A stretch of 48,331 bases of DNA from Bacteroidales bacterium (GTDB taxonomy: Bacteria > Bacteroidota > Bacteroidia > Bacteroidales > VadinHA17): NCBI GenBank assembly GCA_027028505.1, contig JALVJE010000267.1:1-48331 (forward strand), in the 5' to 3' direction. The position numbers were made by a program, and so were the translations under genes. Below the pieces are notes generated by a model that was given only the letters and a program-made list of their open reading frames with translations, did no database searches and was not told where the DNA came from. Numbering within the stretch: the stretch's first letter is position 1; each line of letters starts with the position of its first letter. Positions 24,782-33,459 of this stretch are shown here, piece after piece.

Positions 24782-27100
24782 TCATTTGTGGTTTCTTTTC
24801 CTGCCGGCAGGGGCCTCATTTATCAGTTTCATGCATTCCTCATAGGTGAGCTCTTCAGCTTTTTTGTTTTTGGGGATGCGGTAGTTGTTCTTCTTGTATT
24901 TTATATAAGCGCCCCACCGTCCGTTGAGGATCCGGAGGTCCGGATCTTCTTCGAAGGTCTTTATCACCTTTTTCTTTTCGGCTTCTCTCTTTTCGAGGAT
25001 GATCTCTGCGGCTCTTTCGATTGTGACGGTATGGGGATCATCGGAGGGCGGCAGGGAATAGAATTTCCCGTTGTGACGCAGATAGGGGCCGAAGCGCCCT
25101 ATGGCTGCGACGACCTCCTGCTCCTCGAACGTGCCCACGACCCGTGGCAGACGGAACAGTTGCAGGGCCTCTTCGAGGGTGATGGTCTCTATGAGCTGAC
25201 CCTTTCTCAGGCTGGCATACCTGGGCTTTTTGTCGCCGTCGGCACGGCCCAGCTGTACCACCGGGCCATAACGTCCTACTTTTACGATCACCTCTTCGCC
25301 GCTTTCCGGATCTTTCCCCAATACCCGCTCACCGGTGGTTTTTCCCGTACTCTTTTCCGTGCTCTCCACCTTGGGATGGAATCCTTTATAGAACTTCCGG
25401 ATCATTTCCGTCCAGTTGATCCTTCCCCGGGCGATCTCATCAAATTGTTTTTCCACTTTGGCGGTAAAATTGTAGTCGAGGATCTCTCCGAAATGCTCCA
25501 GCAGGAAATCATTGACCACCATGCCGATATCACTGGGGAAGAGCTTCCCTTTTTCTTTTCCGAAAGATTCCTTTTTGGTCTTTTCTTCGATCTTTTCCTT
25601 GTCCTCTTTCAGTGTTAGGACGTTGATGTTGCGTGTCTCTCCGGGCCGGTCCTCTTTTACAACGTATCCCCTCTGTTGTATGGTCGTGATGGTAGGAGCA
25701 TAGGTGGAGGGTCTTCCGATCCCCAGCTCTTCCAGTTTTCTGACCAGCATAGCCTCGTTGTAACGGGGGGGTGGCTGGGAGAAACGCTCCGTGGCTGTGA
25801 TGCTTTTGTATTTCAGGGGGGTGCCTTTGGTGATGGGGGGCAGGTAGGCCTCTCCGCTGCTCTCTCCCTCTTCTTTATCAGACCACACTTTCAGGAACCC
25901 GTCGAAGAGTACTGTTTCGCCGGTGGCCACGAACACCTTGTCCAGACCCTCCGGGGTGATGGTGATCGTGGTTTTTTCAATGCGGGCGTCGGCCATCTGG
26001 GAGGCGAGCGTGCGCTTGCGGATCAGATCGTAAAGCTTCTGCTCGGCTTTGGGCACATCCACCGTCTCCTTGTTGAGATAGGTGGGACGGATGGCTTCGT
26101 GGGCTTCCTGGGCGCCTTTCGATTTGGTACGGTATTGTCTGGTTTTGGCATATTCCGCGCCAAATTTTTCCGTGATCCATTTATGGGCGGTGTTGAGGGC
26201 CAGTTTTGACAGGTTGACCGAGTCGGTCCTCATATAGGTGATGTGTCCTGCCTCATAGAGCCGCTGGGCCAGCGACATGGTATAGGCGACCGAGAATTTC
26301 AGGCGGCGGCTGGCCTCTTGTTGCAGGGTGGAGGTGGTAAAAGGCGGCGGCGGCGTCCTTTTCAGCGGTTTCTTGGTGACCTCTGTGACACTGAACGTTC
26401 TTCCCTGCAGAGAGGAGAGGAAAGCCATGGCTTCCTCGCGGGAAGAAAAACGCTCGTTCAATTCGGCTTTCAGCAGGAACAGCTTGCCCTCCTTCACGAT
26501 GTAGAACTCGCCCGTGACCCGGTAATAGGATTGCATCTTGAACTGATGGATCTCTCTTTCCCTGTCGACCACCAGTCGCACGGCTACCGACTGCACGCGG
26601 CCGGCAGAGAGGGAAGGTTTAATTTTTTTCCAGAGCACGGGTGACAGCTCATATCCCACCAGGCGGTCCAGGATGCGGCGTGCCTGCTGGGCATTCACCA
26701 GATTATGATCGATGGTGCGGGGCGTGGTGAGGGCTTCCTTGATGGCGGTGGGTGTGATCTCATGGAAAACGATCCTTTTGGTGGTCTCCGCAGGGAGGCT
26801 CAGCACCTCCGAGAGATGCCAGGCGATCGCTTCCCCCTCACGGTCCTCATCGGACGCCAGGTAGATGCCGGACGATTCCTTCACGGCTTTCTTCAGCTCA
26901 CTGACCACCTTTTTTTTATCCTCCGGCACCACATACCGGGGTTGAAAGTCGTGCTCTATGTCAATGCCGAGGTTCCTTTTTTCCAGATCACGGATATGCC
27001 CGAAACTGGACTTTACCCGGTATTCTTTGCCCAGTATTTTCTCTATGGTCCTGGCCTTGGCAGGGGATTCAACGATGATGAGATTATTTTTTCCTTCCAT
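24782..27100 (-). CDS. topA: DNA topoisomerase I
   Basis: 772 residues. The Toprim domain starts at residue 5 with LIIVESPAKARTIEKIL and contains DEDREGEAIAW (84-94). The active-site Tyr is Tyr289 in YMRTDS. The C-terminal part has degenerate topoisomerase repeats (GRFGPYLRHNGKFYSLP, GRWGAYIKYKKNNYRIP) without zinc-binding Cys quartets, as in other Bacteroidota enzymes. It relaxes negatively supercoiled DNA. It is divergent from the penicillin-binding protein gene at 27219. Confidence 0.97.
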   Translation of the reverse strand: MEGKNNLIIVESPAKARTIEKILGKEYRVKSSFGHIRDLEKRNLGIDIEHDFQPRYVVPEDKKKVVSELKKAVKESSGIYLASDEDREGEAIAWHLSEVLSLPAETTKRIVFHEITPTAIKEALTTPRTIDHNLVNAQQARRILDRLVGYELSPVLWKKIKPSLSAGRVQSVAVRLVVDREREIHQFKMQSYYRVTGEFYIVKEGKLFLLKAELNERFSSREEAMAFLSSLQGRTFSVTEVTKKPLKRTPPPPFTTSTLQQEASRRLKFSVAYTMSLAQRLYEAGHITYMRTDSVNLSKLALNTAHKWITEKFGAEYAKTRQYRTKSKGAQEAHEAIRPTYLNKETVDVPKAEQKLYDLIRKRTLASQMADARIEKTTITITPEGLDKVFVATGETVLFDGFLKVWSDKEEGESSGEAYLPPITKGTPLKYKSITATERFSQPPPRYNEAMLVRKLEELGIGRPSTYAPTITTIQQRGYVVKEDRPGETRNINVLTLKEDKEKIEEKTKKESFGKEKGKLFPSDIGMVVNDFLLEHFGEILDYNFTAKVEKQFDEIARGRINWTEMIRKFYKGFHPKVESTEKSTGKTTGERVLGKDPESGEEVIVKVGRYGPVVQLGRADGDKKPRYASLRKGQLIETITLEEALQLFRLPRVVGTFEEQEVVAAIGRFGPYLRHNGKFYSLPPSDDPHTVTIERAAEIILEKREAEKKKVIKTFEEDPDLRILNGRWGAYIKYKKNNYRIPKNKKAEELTYEECMKLINEAPAGRKRNHK

Positions 27101-27135
27101 ACTTTTCCCTGGATAACAACGTTTTTAAATCGCTG

Positions 27136-27143
27136 CAAAGTAA
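27136..27143 (-). promoter_or_regulatory. Possible -7 box for topA
   Basis: The minus strand reads TTACTTTG, one mismatch from TAnnTTTG, 36 bases before the topA ATG. Confidence 0.35.
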
Positions 27144-27187
27144 ATTAATAACTGCAGTAAGTTCAAAATTTATTCTTTAATATTTAC

Positions 27188-27195
27188 TATTTTTG
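27188..27195 (+). promoter_or_regulatory. -7 box for the class A penicillin-binding protein gene
   Basis: TATTTTTG matches TAnnTTTG exactly, 23 bases before the ATG at 27219. The topA box lies on the opposite strand about 45 bases away. Confidence 0.5.
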
Positions 27196-27218
27196 GCGCT
27201 GTCGAACGAAAAAAGGCC

Positions 27219-29567
27219 ATGGCAAAAGCAAATCCGCAGGAAAAAAAATATGTGATCTGGTTCTGGGTGCTCTATGCGCTGGGGGTTCTGTCGGTGATCC
27301 TGATCTTTGTGCTGATCTCCCTCGGCAAGATGGGGCCCATGCCTACTTTTGAGGAGCTGGAGAATCCCCGCAGGAACCTTGCTTCGGAGGTTTATTCCGA
27401 GGACGGGAAGTTACTGGGCAAGTTCTATATTCAGAACAGGGTGTGGACCACCTATGAGGATATCTCTCCCTGGGTCACCGATGCGCTCATTGCCACCGAA
27501 GATGTGCGGTTCTACAAGCATTCGGGCATCGATGTGCGTGGGCTGGGGCGTGTCTTTGTCAAGACGTTCCTGATGGGGCAGACAGGTGCCGGCGGAGGCA
27601 GCACCATCTCGCAGCAACTGGCCAAGAACCTGTTCCCCCGCGATACGACCACGGTGCATTTTGCCCCGGCCCGCATGGTGCGTCTGGGCATCACCAAGTT
27701 CAAGGAGTGGGTCACGGCCGTTAAGCTGGAACGCAGCTACACCAAAGAGGAGATCATCGACATGTATCTCAACGTGTTTGATTTTCTCTACCAGGCCGTA
27801 GGCATCCATTCGGCGGCTGATATTTATTTTCAGACCACCCCCGATTCCCTCACCCTCGAGCAGGCCGCTATGCTGGTGGGAATGGTGAAGAATCCCGCTT
27901 ATTACAACCCCGTGCGGCGGCCGGAGGTGACCCGGAAGCGACGGAACGTGGTGCTGTCGCAGATGCTCAAATACGGATTTATCGACAGGGCGACCTATGA
28001 TTCCATATCAAAACTGCCCCTGGAAGTGCATCTGAAGATCGAGAGCCATAACCTGGGGCCGGCGGCCTATCTGCGGGAATACATCCGCACGACCATGATG
28101 AAGACCTATCCGCAGCGGGAATACTTCTTTACGGATGAACAATACAAGGAAGCCCTCTATCAGTGGGAACATGATCCGCTCTACGGATGGTGCCACAAGA
28201 ACAAGAAACCCGACGGTTCCGATTATAATATCTACAGTGACGGCCTGAAGATCTACACCACCATCAATGCCACTTTCCAGCAATATGCCGAAGAGGCGGT
28301 CCGCGAGCATCTGGGCGGGGAGCTGCAGGAGGCTTTTTTCGAGGATGTCAAGAGCAGCCGTCATCCGCCTTTCTCGGACTATCTTAAGCCCAGCCAGATC
28401 AAAGACATCATGGAACGCGCCATGCGGCGTACCGACAGGTACAGGAAACTTCGTAACAGAGGTATGCCTTCCGACAGCATCGTGAAAGTGTTCAACACGC
28501 CCGTGCCGATGAAGGTCTTTTCGTGGCATGGCATCCTCGATACGGTCATGTCCCCCATGGATTCATTGCGTTATTACAAGTTTTATATCCGTTCGGGGAT
28601 GATGAGCTTTGATCCGCATACCGGTTATGTGAAAGCGTATGTGGGAGGTCCCGACTTCCGGTTTTTCAAGTTCGATGCGGTCGTTGCTCAGAAAAGGCAG
28701 GTAGGCAGTACGATCAAACCTTTCCTCTATACCCTGGCCATGCAGGACGGCTACACGCCCTGTTACAAGGTGCCGGACATCCCCCAGGTGTTCCGGGTGA
28801 ACGATACGGTGTGGATCCCCAAAAGCACAGGCCGGAAAGAGTACTGGGGTAAGATGGTGACCCTGAAATGGGGGCTGGCCAATTCGGAGAACTATATCTC
28901 CGCCTGGCTGATGAAACAGTTCAATCCCCAGGCGGTGATCAACATCATGCGCAAAATGGGTATCCGCAGCCCCATCGACCCGGTCTATTCCATTTTCCTG
29001 GGCACCTCCGACCTGAGCCTTTATGAGCTGACAGGCGCCTATGGCACATTTGCCAACAAAGGGGTGTTCGTGCAACCCATTTTCGTGACCCGCATTGAGA
29101 ACAAGGCCGGCAATACCATCTCCACTTTCCGTCCCTATTTCAATGAAGCCATCAGTGAGAAAGATGCTTATCTGATGGTCAACCTCCTGGAAGGTGTGGT
29201 GCGGGGAGGCACCGCTATCCGGTTGCGTTACAAGTATCAGCTGATGAACCAGATCGGCGGCAAGACCGGTACTACGCAGAACCATTCCGACGGATGGTTC
29301 ATCGGCGTCACGCCCAACCTGGTGACGGGCGTCTGGACCGGCTGGGAAGACCGCTCGGTGCATTTCAAGACCCTCCACATGGGGCAGGGCGCCAATATGG
29401 CTTTGCCGATCTTTGCCCTCTACATGAAAAAGATCTATGAGGATCCGCAATACGGCATTATGCAGAGCGATGTTTTTGAGGCCCCGCCCGATTTCAATAT
29501 CAACCTCAACTGTGACGACTCACAGGAGGGGGCCCGGACCAACGAGCTGGATGACATCCTGCGATAG
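27219..29567 (+). CDS. Class A penicillin-binding protein (PBP1A type)
   Basis: 782 residues. One N-terminal membrane helix (about 11-34) is followed by a GT51 glycosyltransferase domain with the EDVRFYKHSGIDVRG catalytic-Glu motif and the GGSTISQQLAKNLFPR motif. The transpeptidase domain has STIK (Ser497, Lys500), SEN (556-558) and KTGTTQN (from Lys682). All catalytic residues of both activities are present. It polymerises and cross-links peptidoglycan in the periplasm. It is convergent with the DUF4197 gene, with 32 bases between them and no clear terminator. Confidence 0.96.
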   Translation: MAKANPQEKKYVIWFWVLYALGVLSVILIFVLISLGKMGPMPTFEELENPRRNLASEVYSEDGKLLGKFYIQNRVWTTYEDISPWVTDALIATEDVRFYKHSGIDVRGLGRVFVKTFLMGQTGAGGGSTISQQLAKNLFPRDTTTVHFAPARMVRLGITKFKEWVTAVKLERSYTKEEIIDMYLNVFDFLYQAVGIHSAADIYFQTTPDSLTLEQAAMLVGMVKNPAYYNPVRRPEVTRKRRNVVLSQMLKYGFIDRATYDSISKLPLEVHLKIESHNLGPAAYLREYIRTTMMKTYPQREYFFTDEQYKEALYQWEHDPLYGWCHKNKKPDGSDYNIYSDGLKIYTTINATFQQYAEEAVREHLGGELQEAFFEDVKSSRHPPFSDYLKPSQIKDIMERAMRRTDRYRKLRNRGMPSDSIVKVFNTPVPMKVFSWHGILDTVMSPMDSLRYYKFYIRSGMMSFDPHTGYVKAYVGGPDFRFFKFDAVVAQKRQVGSTIKPFLYTLAMQDGYTPCYKVPDIPQVFRVNDTVWIPKSTGRKEYWGKMVTLKWGLANSENYISAWLMKQFNPQAVINIMRKMGIRSPIDPVYSIFLGTSDLSLYELTGAYGTFANKGVFVQPIFVTRIENKAGNTISTFRPYFNEAISEKDAYLMVNLLEGVVRGGTAIRLRYKYQLMNQIGGKTGTTQNHSDGWFIGVTPNLVTGVWTGWEDRSVHFKTLHMGQGANMALPIFALYMKKIYEDPQYGIMQSDVFEAPPDFNINLNCDDSQEGARTNELDDILR

Positions 29568-29599
29568 CGGTCACATGCCCTCTTGCCGGAGCTCTCTGT

Positions 29600-30313
29600 T
29601 TACTGAACGACCGCATGCCCTGCCTGGGCAAACACCTTCTTCAGCAGCTCCGTAGTACGGGCTTTGGGGTCCTCGCGGATCAGCTTTTCCTGCTCGGCTA
29701 CCTTGACAAAAAGTCCGTCGATGGCTTTCTCTGTAACGTATTGCGGCAAGTCGGTCTCCACCTTTTTGGTGAGGGGTAACTTGTTGTAGGCGCGGGTGAC
29801 CTTGGCCCAGTAGTCCGATACATGTAAGGTGTTAAGCGCATGGGAGATATCCGGCTTAAATGCTTCTACCAGTTGGGAGTATGTCTTAGAGCGGAAATAA
29901 TCGGTGGCTGCATGGTCGTTGCCATTGAGGATGTCCACCGCATCGGTGATGGTCATCTGCCGGATGGCATCAAAAAAGATGGGCCCGGCTTTGGAGACGG
30001 CTTCCTCGGCAGCATGGTTCATCTGTTTCACGAAGTTATCCACCAGCGATGAGAGACCCAGAGCCTTCAGCTTGTCTGCCACATACTGCACTTCTTCCGG
30101 GAAAGGGATCTTTACCTCCGGGTCGAGATAGAACCCGTTCTCTTTGGCCAGGGTCGTGACCGCTTCTTCGGTACCTTTCTTCAGGGCTTCTTTCAGACCG
30201 TTGACGATCTCTTCTTTGGTCAGGCCTCCGCTGCTGGTGAGGACCTGCTCCAGGGTATCACAGCCCGTGATGAGAAAAGAGAGAATGAGCATGGAGAGGA
30301 TGATCCGTTTCAT
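29600..30313 (-). CDS. DUF4197 family lipoprotein
   Basis: 237 residues with a lipobox LSFLITGC (Cys18). The body is mostly helical and carries the DUF4197 pattern, from LTKEEIVNGLKEALKKGTEEAV through ITDAVDILNGNDHAATDYFRSKT to DGLFVKVAEQEKLIREDP. The function is unknown in any organism I can recall; it is widespread in Gram-negative bacteria. Its start overlaps the radA stop by 4 bases, so it is co-translated after radA. Confidence 0.9.
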   Translation of the reverse strand: MKRIILSMLILSFLITGCDTLEQVLTSSGGLTKEEIVNGLKEALKKGTEEAVTTLAKENGFYLDPEVKIPFPEEVQYVADKLKALGLSSLVDNFVKQMNHAAEEAVSKAGPIFFDAIRQMTITDAVDILNGNDHAATDYFRSKTYSQLVEAFKPDISHALNTLHVSDYWAKVTRAYNKLPLTKKVETDLPQYVTEKAIDGLFVKVAEQEKLIREDPKARTTELLKKVFAQAGHAVVQ

Positions 30314-31689
30314 GGTTTCGGGTTTTTGGGGTTAAACAAATATCTGACAACATCTTCCATCCTTTTTACGGGGATGACCGTTATTTTGTGTCGGGAAGTC
30401 TCTGTTTTTTTTGCGTTGTAGCCGGAGATCATGATCTTTTTGAATCCCAGTTTGTCGGCTTCGCTGATCCTTTGGTCCATGCGTGTCACGGGGCGTATCT
30501 CTCCCGACAGTCCCACTTCGGCGGCAAAGGCGATGGAGGGGGTTACGGGGAGGTCGAGGTAGGAGGAGAGGATAGCGGCGGTGACGGCCAGGTCGATGGC
30601 CGGGTCATCCACGCGCAGGCCGCCGGCAATGTTAAGAAAAACGTCGCGGGCCGAGAGGCGGAAGCCGGCTCTTTTCTCCAGGACGGCCAGCAGCATGTGG
30701 AGCCGCCGTATATCGAAGCCGGTGGTGCTGCGCTGGGGCGTGCCATACACAGCGGTACTCACCAGCGCCTGTATCTCGATGAGGAAAGGACGTACCCCGT
30801 CGATGGTAGCAGCGGTGGCGATGCCACTGAGGGAGCCGTCCAGGTGGGAGAGCAGCAACTCGGAAGGGTTGAGGATCTCCTGCAGGCCATCCTCTTTCAT
30901 CTCAAAGAGGGCCAGCTCGGAGGCGGAGCCGAAACGGTTCTTCAGCACCCGCAGGATGCGGAAAAAGAATTTGGTGTCTCCTTCGAAGTGCAGCACCACA
31001 TCGACGATATGTTCCAGGACCTTGGGACCGGCGAGGGTACCCTCTTTGGTGATGTGGCCGATCAGGAGGATGGGGATGGCGGTCTCTTTGGCCAGGGCCA
31101 GCAGCCTGGCTGCCGACTCCCGGATCTGGGAGACCGTGCCGGCAGAGGAGGTGATCTCCTCGGTGGTGATGGTCTGTATGGAGTCGACCACCACCAGCTG
31201 CGGGGAGAGGTTGCGTATCTGGTCGAGGATGGCCTCCAGGCGTGTCTCGGCGTAGATGAGGGTGTTCTCCTGCGGCAGCCCCAGGCGGTCGGCGCGCAGC
31301 TTGATCTGTTCGGCGCTCTCCTCGCCGGAGACATAAAGGGCGGGGCCCGGCGAGAGCTGCAGGCATACCTGCAGCGCCAGTGTCGACTTGCCAATGCCGG
31401 GCTCACCCCCCAGCAGGATGAGGGTGCCGGGGACGATGCCGCCGCCCAGGACACGGTTGAACTCGCCGGTGCGTGTGAGCAACCGCTCATGGTCGGGCGA
31501 GTGCACGTGGGCCAGCGGCTGCGGCGGAGATGAGGAGGAGACGCCGCCGCGGGATTTGCCGGGGGAGGGTTTGGCGACCAGCTCCTCCACATAGGTGTTC
31601 CACTCCCCGCACACCGGACAACGACCAACCCATTTGGGCGACTCTGCCCCGCAGTTTTGACATACCCATATAGATCTTGATCTTGCCAT
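30310..31689 (-). CDS. radA: DNA repair protein RadA
   Basis: 459 residues. The N-terminal zinc finger has Cys10, Cys13, Cys24 and Cys27. Walker A GGEPGIGKST is at 94-103 and the RadA-specific KNRFG motif at 250-254. The C-terminal Lon-like domain (LHMLLAVLEKRAGFRLSARD, FAAEVGLSGEIRPV) lacks protease function, as in the family. RadA is a DnaB-like helicase that drives branch migration during recombination. The 3' end overlaps the DUF4197 gene. Confidence 0.97.
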   Translation of the reverse strand: MARSRSIWVCQNCGAESPKWVGRCPVCGEWNTYVEELVAKPSPGKSRGGVSSSSPPQPLAHVHSPDHERLLTRTGEFNRVLGGGIVPGTLILLGGEPGIGKSTLALQVCLQLSPGPALYVSGEESAEQIKLRADRLGLPQENTLIYAETRLEAILDQIRNLSPQLVVVDSIQTITTEEITSSAGTVSQIRESAARLLALAKETAIPILLIGHITKEGTLAGPKVLEHIVDVVLHFEGDTKFFFRILRVLKNRFGSASELALFEMKEDGLQEILNPSELLLSHLDGSLSGIATAATIDGVRPFLIEIQALVSTAVYGTPQRSTTGFDIRRLHMLLAVLEKRAGFRLSARDVFLNIAGGLRVDDPAIDLAVTAAILSSYLDLPVTPSIAFAAEVGLSGEIRPVTRMDQRISEADKLGFKKIMISGYNAKKTETSRHKITVIPVKRMEDVVRYLFNPKNPKP

Positions 31690-31693
31690 GATG

Positions 31694-31701
31694 TAAAGAT
31701 A
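31694..31701 (-). promoter_or_regulatory. Possible -7 box for radA
   Basis: The minus strand reads TATCTTTA, one mismatch from TAnnTTTG, only four bases before the radA ATG. If used, the message would be nearly leaderless. Confidence 0.3.
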
Positions 31702-31703
31702 GA

Positions 31704-31883
31704 AAAAAGGTAAAAGTAAAAAGGCAAAAGGCAGAAGGAAGTGCGAAGCTCGAAGCTCGATGCTCGATGCTCGAAGCTCGAAGCTCGAAGCTCGAATAAC
31801 TCGATACTCGTACTACTAACTACGAACTACGAACCACGAACCTCAAACGCGCCGCAGGCGCATCAAACCTCAAACCTCAAACT
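31704..31883 (+). repeat. Spacer tract D: long heptad array with GC hairpin
   Basis: It fills the gap between radA and the flippase-like gene. AAAAAGG/CAAAAGG heptads run 31704-31738. Fifteen uninterrupted heptads run 31745-31849 and drift from GAAGCTC and GATGCTC through TCGATAC and ACGAACC to TCAAACG. A 13-base segment with GCGCC-GCA-GGCGC interrupts the array, then TCAAACC, TCAAACC and TCAAACT close it. The last heptad overlaps the stop codon of the flippase-like gene (31882-31884, minus strand). Confidence 0.9.
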
Positions 31884-32889
31884 AAGTCCGTGAGGACTTA
31901 TTCCTTATCAACACCACCATGATCATGGAGAAGGCGCCGGCGACGAGGATGAGGAGGGTCTGGGATTCGTGGGCCAGGGTGGCCACGGCGAGGCCTGTTG
32001 CACGGGAGATACCGTAGAGGGTAAGGGCGGAGGAGACGATCCAGTGATAAGCGCCTATGCCGCCCTGCACGGGAACGACCATGCCCAGGCTGCCCACCAC
32101 CAGCAGGAAGAGTCCGTCGACGGGCGACATGCCGGCCGTCTCGGGGAGCATGAACAGCACCAGCCAGGCGGTGAGAAAGTACATGGTCCAGATCAGGAGC
32201 GTGACCAGGAGGAACAACCCGTTCTGCTTCATCCGGGCGATGGTGCGTATGCCGTTGAGGATACCCACGAGAAAGTCTTTGAGCTTCCGGACCAGGCCGA
32301 TGTGGCGGATCTTTTTCCAGTATATTTTCAGCAGGATCACTGCAGCTGCCAGGACCAGCAGGATGATCACAAGGGTGAGGGTGTGGCTGAGCAGGCCGGT
32401 AAAGCGATCCGTCAGGGGAAGGAAGACCTGACGGTAGAGGAAATCCCCGAAGAAATGGATCTTGATGAAGAAGGTGATGATCATCAGCAGGAGGAGGGCG
32501 AGCAGATCGACGACGCGCTCGGCGATGACGGTGCCCAGCAGGCTGTCAAAAGGCACCTTGTCGGTCTTGGTGAGGGATCCGCAGCGCACCACCTCCCCCA
32601 GGCGGGGCAGGGCCAGGTTGGCCAGGTAGCCCGACATGACCGCATAAAAAGTGTGGGCGAGGGGGGGCTTGTAGCCCAGGGGTTCGATGAGGAGGTTCCA
32701 GCGCCAGGCACGGAAGATATGGCTGAGCAGACCGATGGGCAGGGTGAGCAGCAGCCAGCCATAACGGGCGTGTTTCAGCTCGTGCCAGACACGGTGCAGG
32801 TCGATGCCCTTGAAAGCAAGGTATAACAGAAAAAGGGCCAAAGACAGGAAGGTCAGAAAACGAACGGTCTGGAGAATCTGCTTTTTCAA
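31882..32889 (-). CDS. Flippase-like / lysylphosphatidylglycerol synthase transmembrane-domain protein
   Basis: 335 residues with about eight membrane helices. The conserved family segments are LKHARYGWLLLTLPIGLLSHIFRAWRW, MSGYLANLALPRLGEVVRCGSL and PVQGGIGAYHWIVSSALTLYGI. The family (UPF0104, MprF N-terminal domain) contains lipid flippases; this protein has no aminoacyl-transferase domain. It lies 7 bases after panD on the same strand. The substrate is unknown. Its 3' end contains an AAGTCC-GTGA-GGACTT hairpin (31885-31900) and adjoins tract D. Confidence 0.88.
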   Translation of the reverse strand: MKKQILQTVRFLTFLSLALFLLYLAFKGIDLHRVWHELKHARYGWLLLTLPIGLLSHIFRAWRWNLLIEPLGYKPPLAHTFYAVMSGYLANLALPRLGEVVRCGSLTKTDKVPFDSLLGTVIAERVVDLLALLLLMIITFFIKIHFFGDFLYRQVFLPLTDRFTGLLSHTLTLVIILLVLAAAVILLKIYWKKIRHIGLVRKLKDFLVGILNGIRTIARMKQNGLFLLVTLLIWTMYFLTAWLVLFMLPETAGMSPVDGLFLLVVGSLGMVVPVQGGIGAYHWIVSSALTLYGISRATGLAVATLAHESQTLLILVAGAFSMIMVVLIRNKSSRT

Positions 32890-32896
32890 GAGGACC

Positions 32897-33250
32897 CTAC
32901 TTTACGAGTTTGTTGGTGTCGGTGTCGGGGAAGACGAGGGAGGGTCTGAAAGAACGGGCCTCCTCAGGGGTGAGGTAAGCGTAGGAGATGATGATGATCA
33001 CATCGCCCACGGCAGCCTTGCGGGCAGCAGGGCCGTTGAGGCAGATCTCCCCCGAGCCGCGTTTTCCCCGGATGACATAGGTCTCCAGCCGCTCACCATT
33101 GTTGATGTTCACCACCTGCACCTTCTCGTTCTCCATGATGTTGGCGGCGTCCATCAGGTCTTCGTCAATGGTGATGCTCCCCACATACTGCAGGTTGGCT
33201 TCCGTAACGGTCACCTTATGGATCTTCGATTTGACTACCTCTAACCACAT
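32897..33250 (-). CDS. panD: Aspartate 1-decarboxylase
   Basis: 117 residues, the usual pro-enzyme length. It makes beta-alanine from aspartate for pantothenate synthesis in the cytoplasm. The self-cleavage site is Gly24-Ser25 in YVGSITID, where Ser25 becomes the pyruvoyl group. Other conserved parts are [20 protein letters not shown] and NGPAARK. It stands with panC on the same strand, separated by tract E, and with the flippase-like gene 7 bases downstream. Confidence 0.97.
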   Translation of the reverse strand: MWLEVVKSKIHKVTVTEANLQYVGSITIDEDLMDAANIMENEKVQVVNINNGERLETYVIRGKRGSGEICLNGPAARKAAVGDVIIIISYAYLTPEEARSFRPSLVFPDTDTNKLVK

Positions 33251-33257
33251 AACGCTG

Positions 33258-33265
33258 CAAAGATA
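33258..33265 (-). promoter_or_regulatory. -7 box for panD, implying a very short leader
   Basis: The minus strand reads TATCTTTG, an exact match to TAnnTTTG, with only seven bases between the box and the panD ATG. Transcription would start at or within a few bases of the ATG. Confidence 0.5.
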
Positions 33266-33295
33266 AACAATCTTTTAATAGAATGTTCAGGAAAG

Positions 33296-33459
33296 AAGCT
33301 CGAAGAAGCTCGAAGCTCGATGCTCCCCGTCCGAACGGATGAATCCGTTCATCCGGGCGGGGAAGCTCGAAAAATTATGAACTATGAACTGTGAACTATG
33401 AACTATGAACTGTGAACTGTCAACTCGATACTCTTAACTCATAACTCAAAACTCACATT
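33296..33459 (+). repeat. Spacer tract E: heptad array with palindrome, running into panC
   Basis: GAAGCTC/GATGCTC heptads flank the palindrome at 33325-33362. From 33362 there are 14 uninterrupted heptads: GAAGCTC, GAAAAAT, then TATGAAC and TGTGAAC units, then TCGATAC, TCTTAAC, TCATAAC, TCAAAAC, TCACATT. The panC stop codon (33439-33441) lies inside the TCATAAC unit, and the last two units and part of a third encode the panC C-terminus. Confidence 0.9.
33325..33362 (+). repeat. GC-rich nested palindrome, copy 3 (extended)
   Basis: 38 bases. The outer arms CCCCGTCCG and CGGGCGGGG are identical to those of copy 4. The inner hairpin is AACGGAT-GA-ATCCGTT, three base pairs longer on each side than the AACG-GA-CGTT of copy 4. 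The symmetrical extension keeps pairing. Confidence 0.8.
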
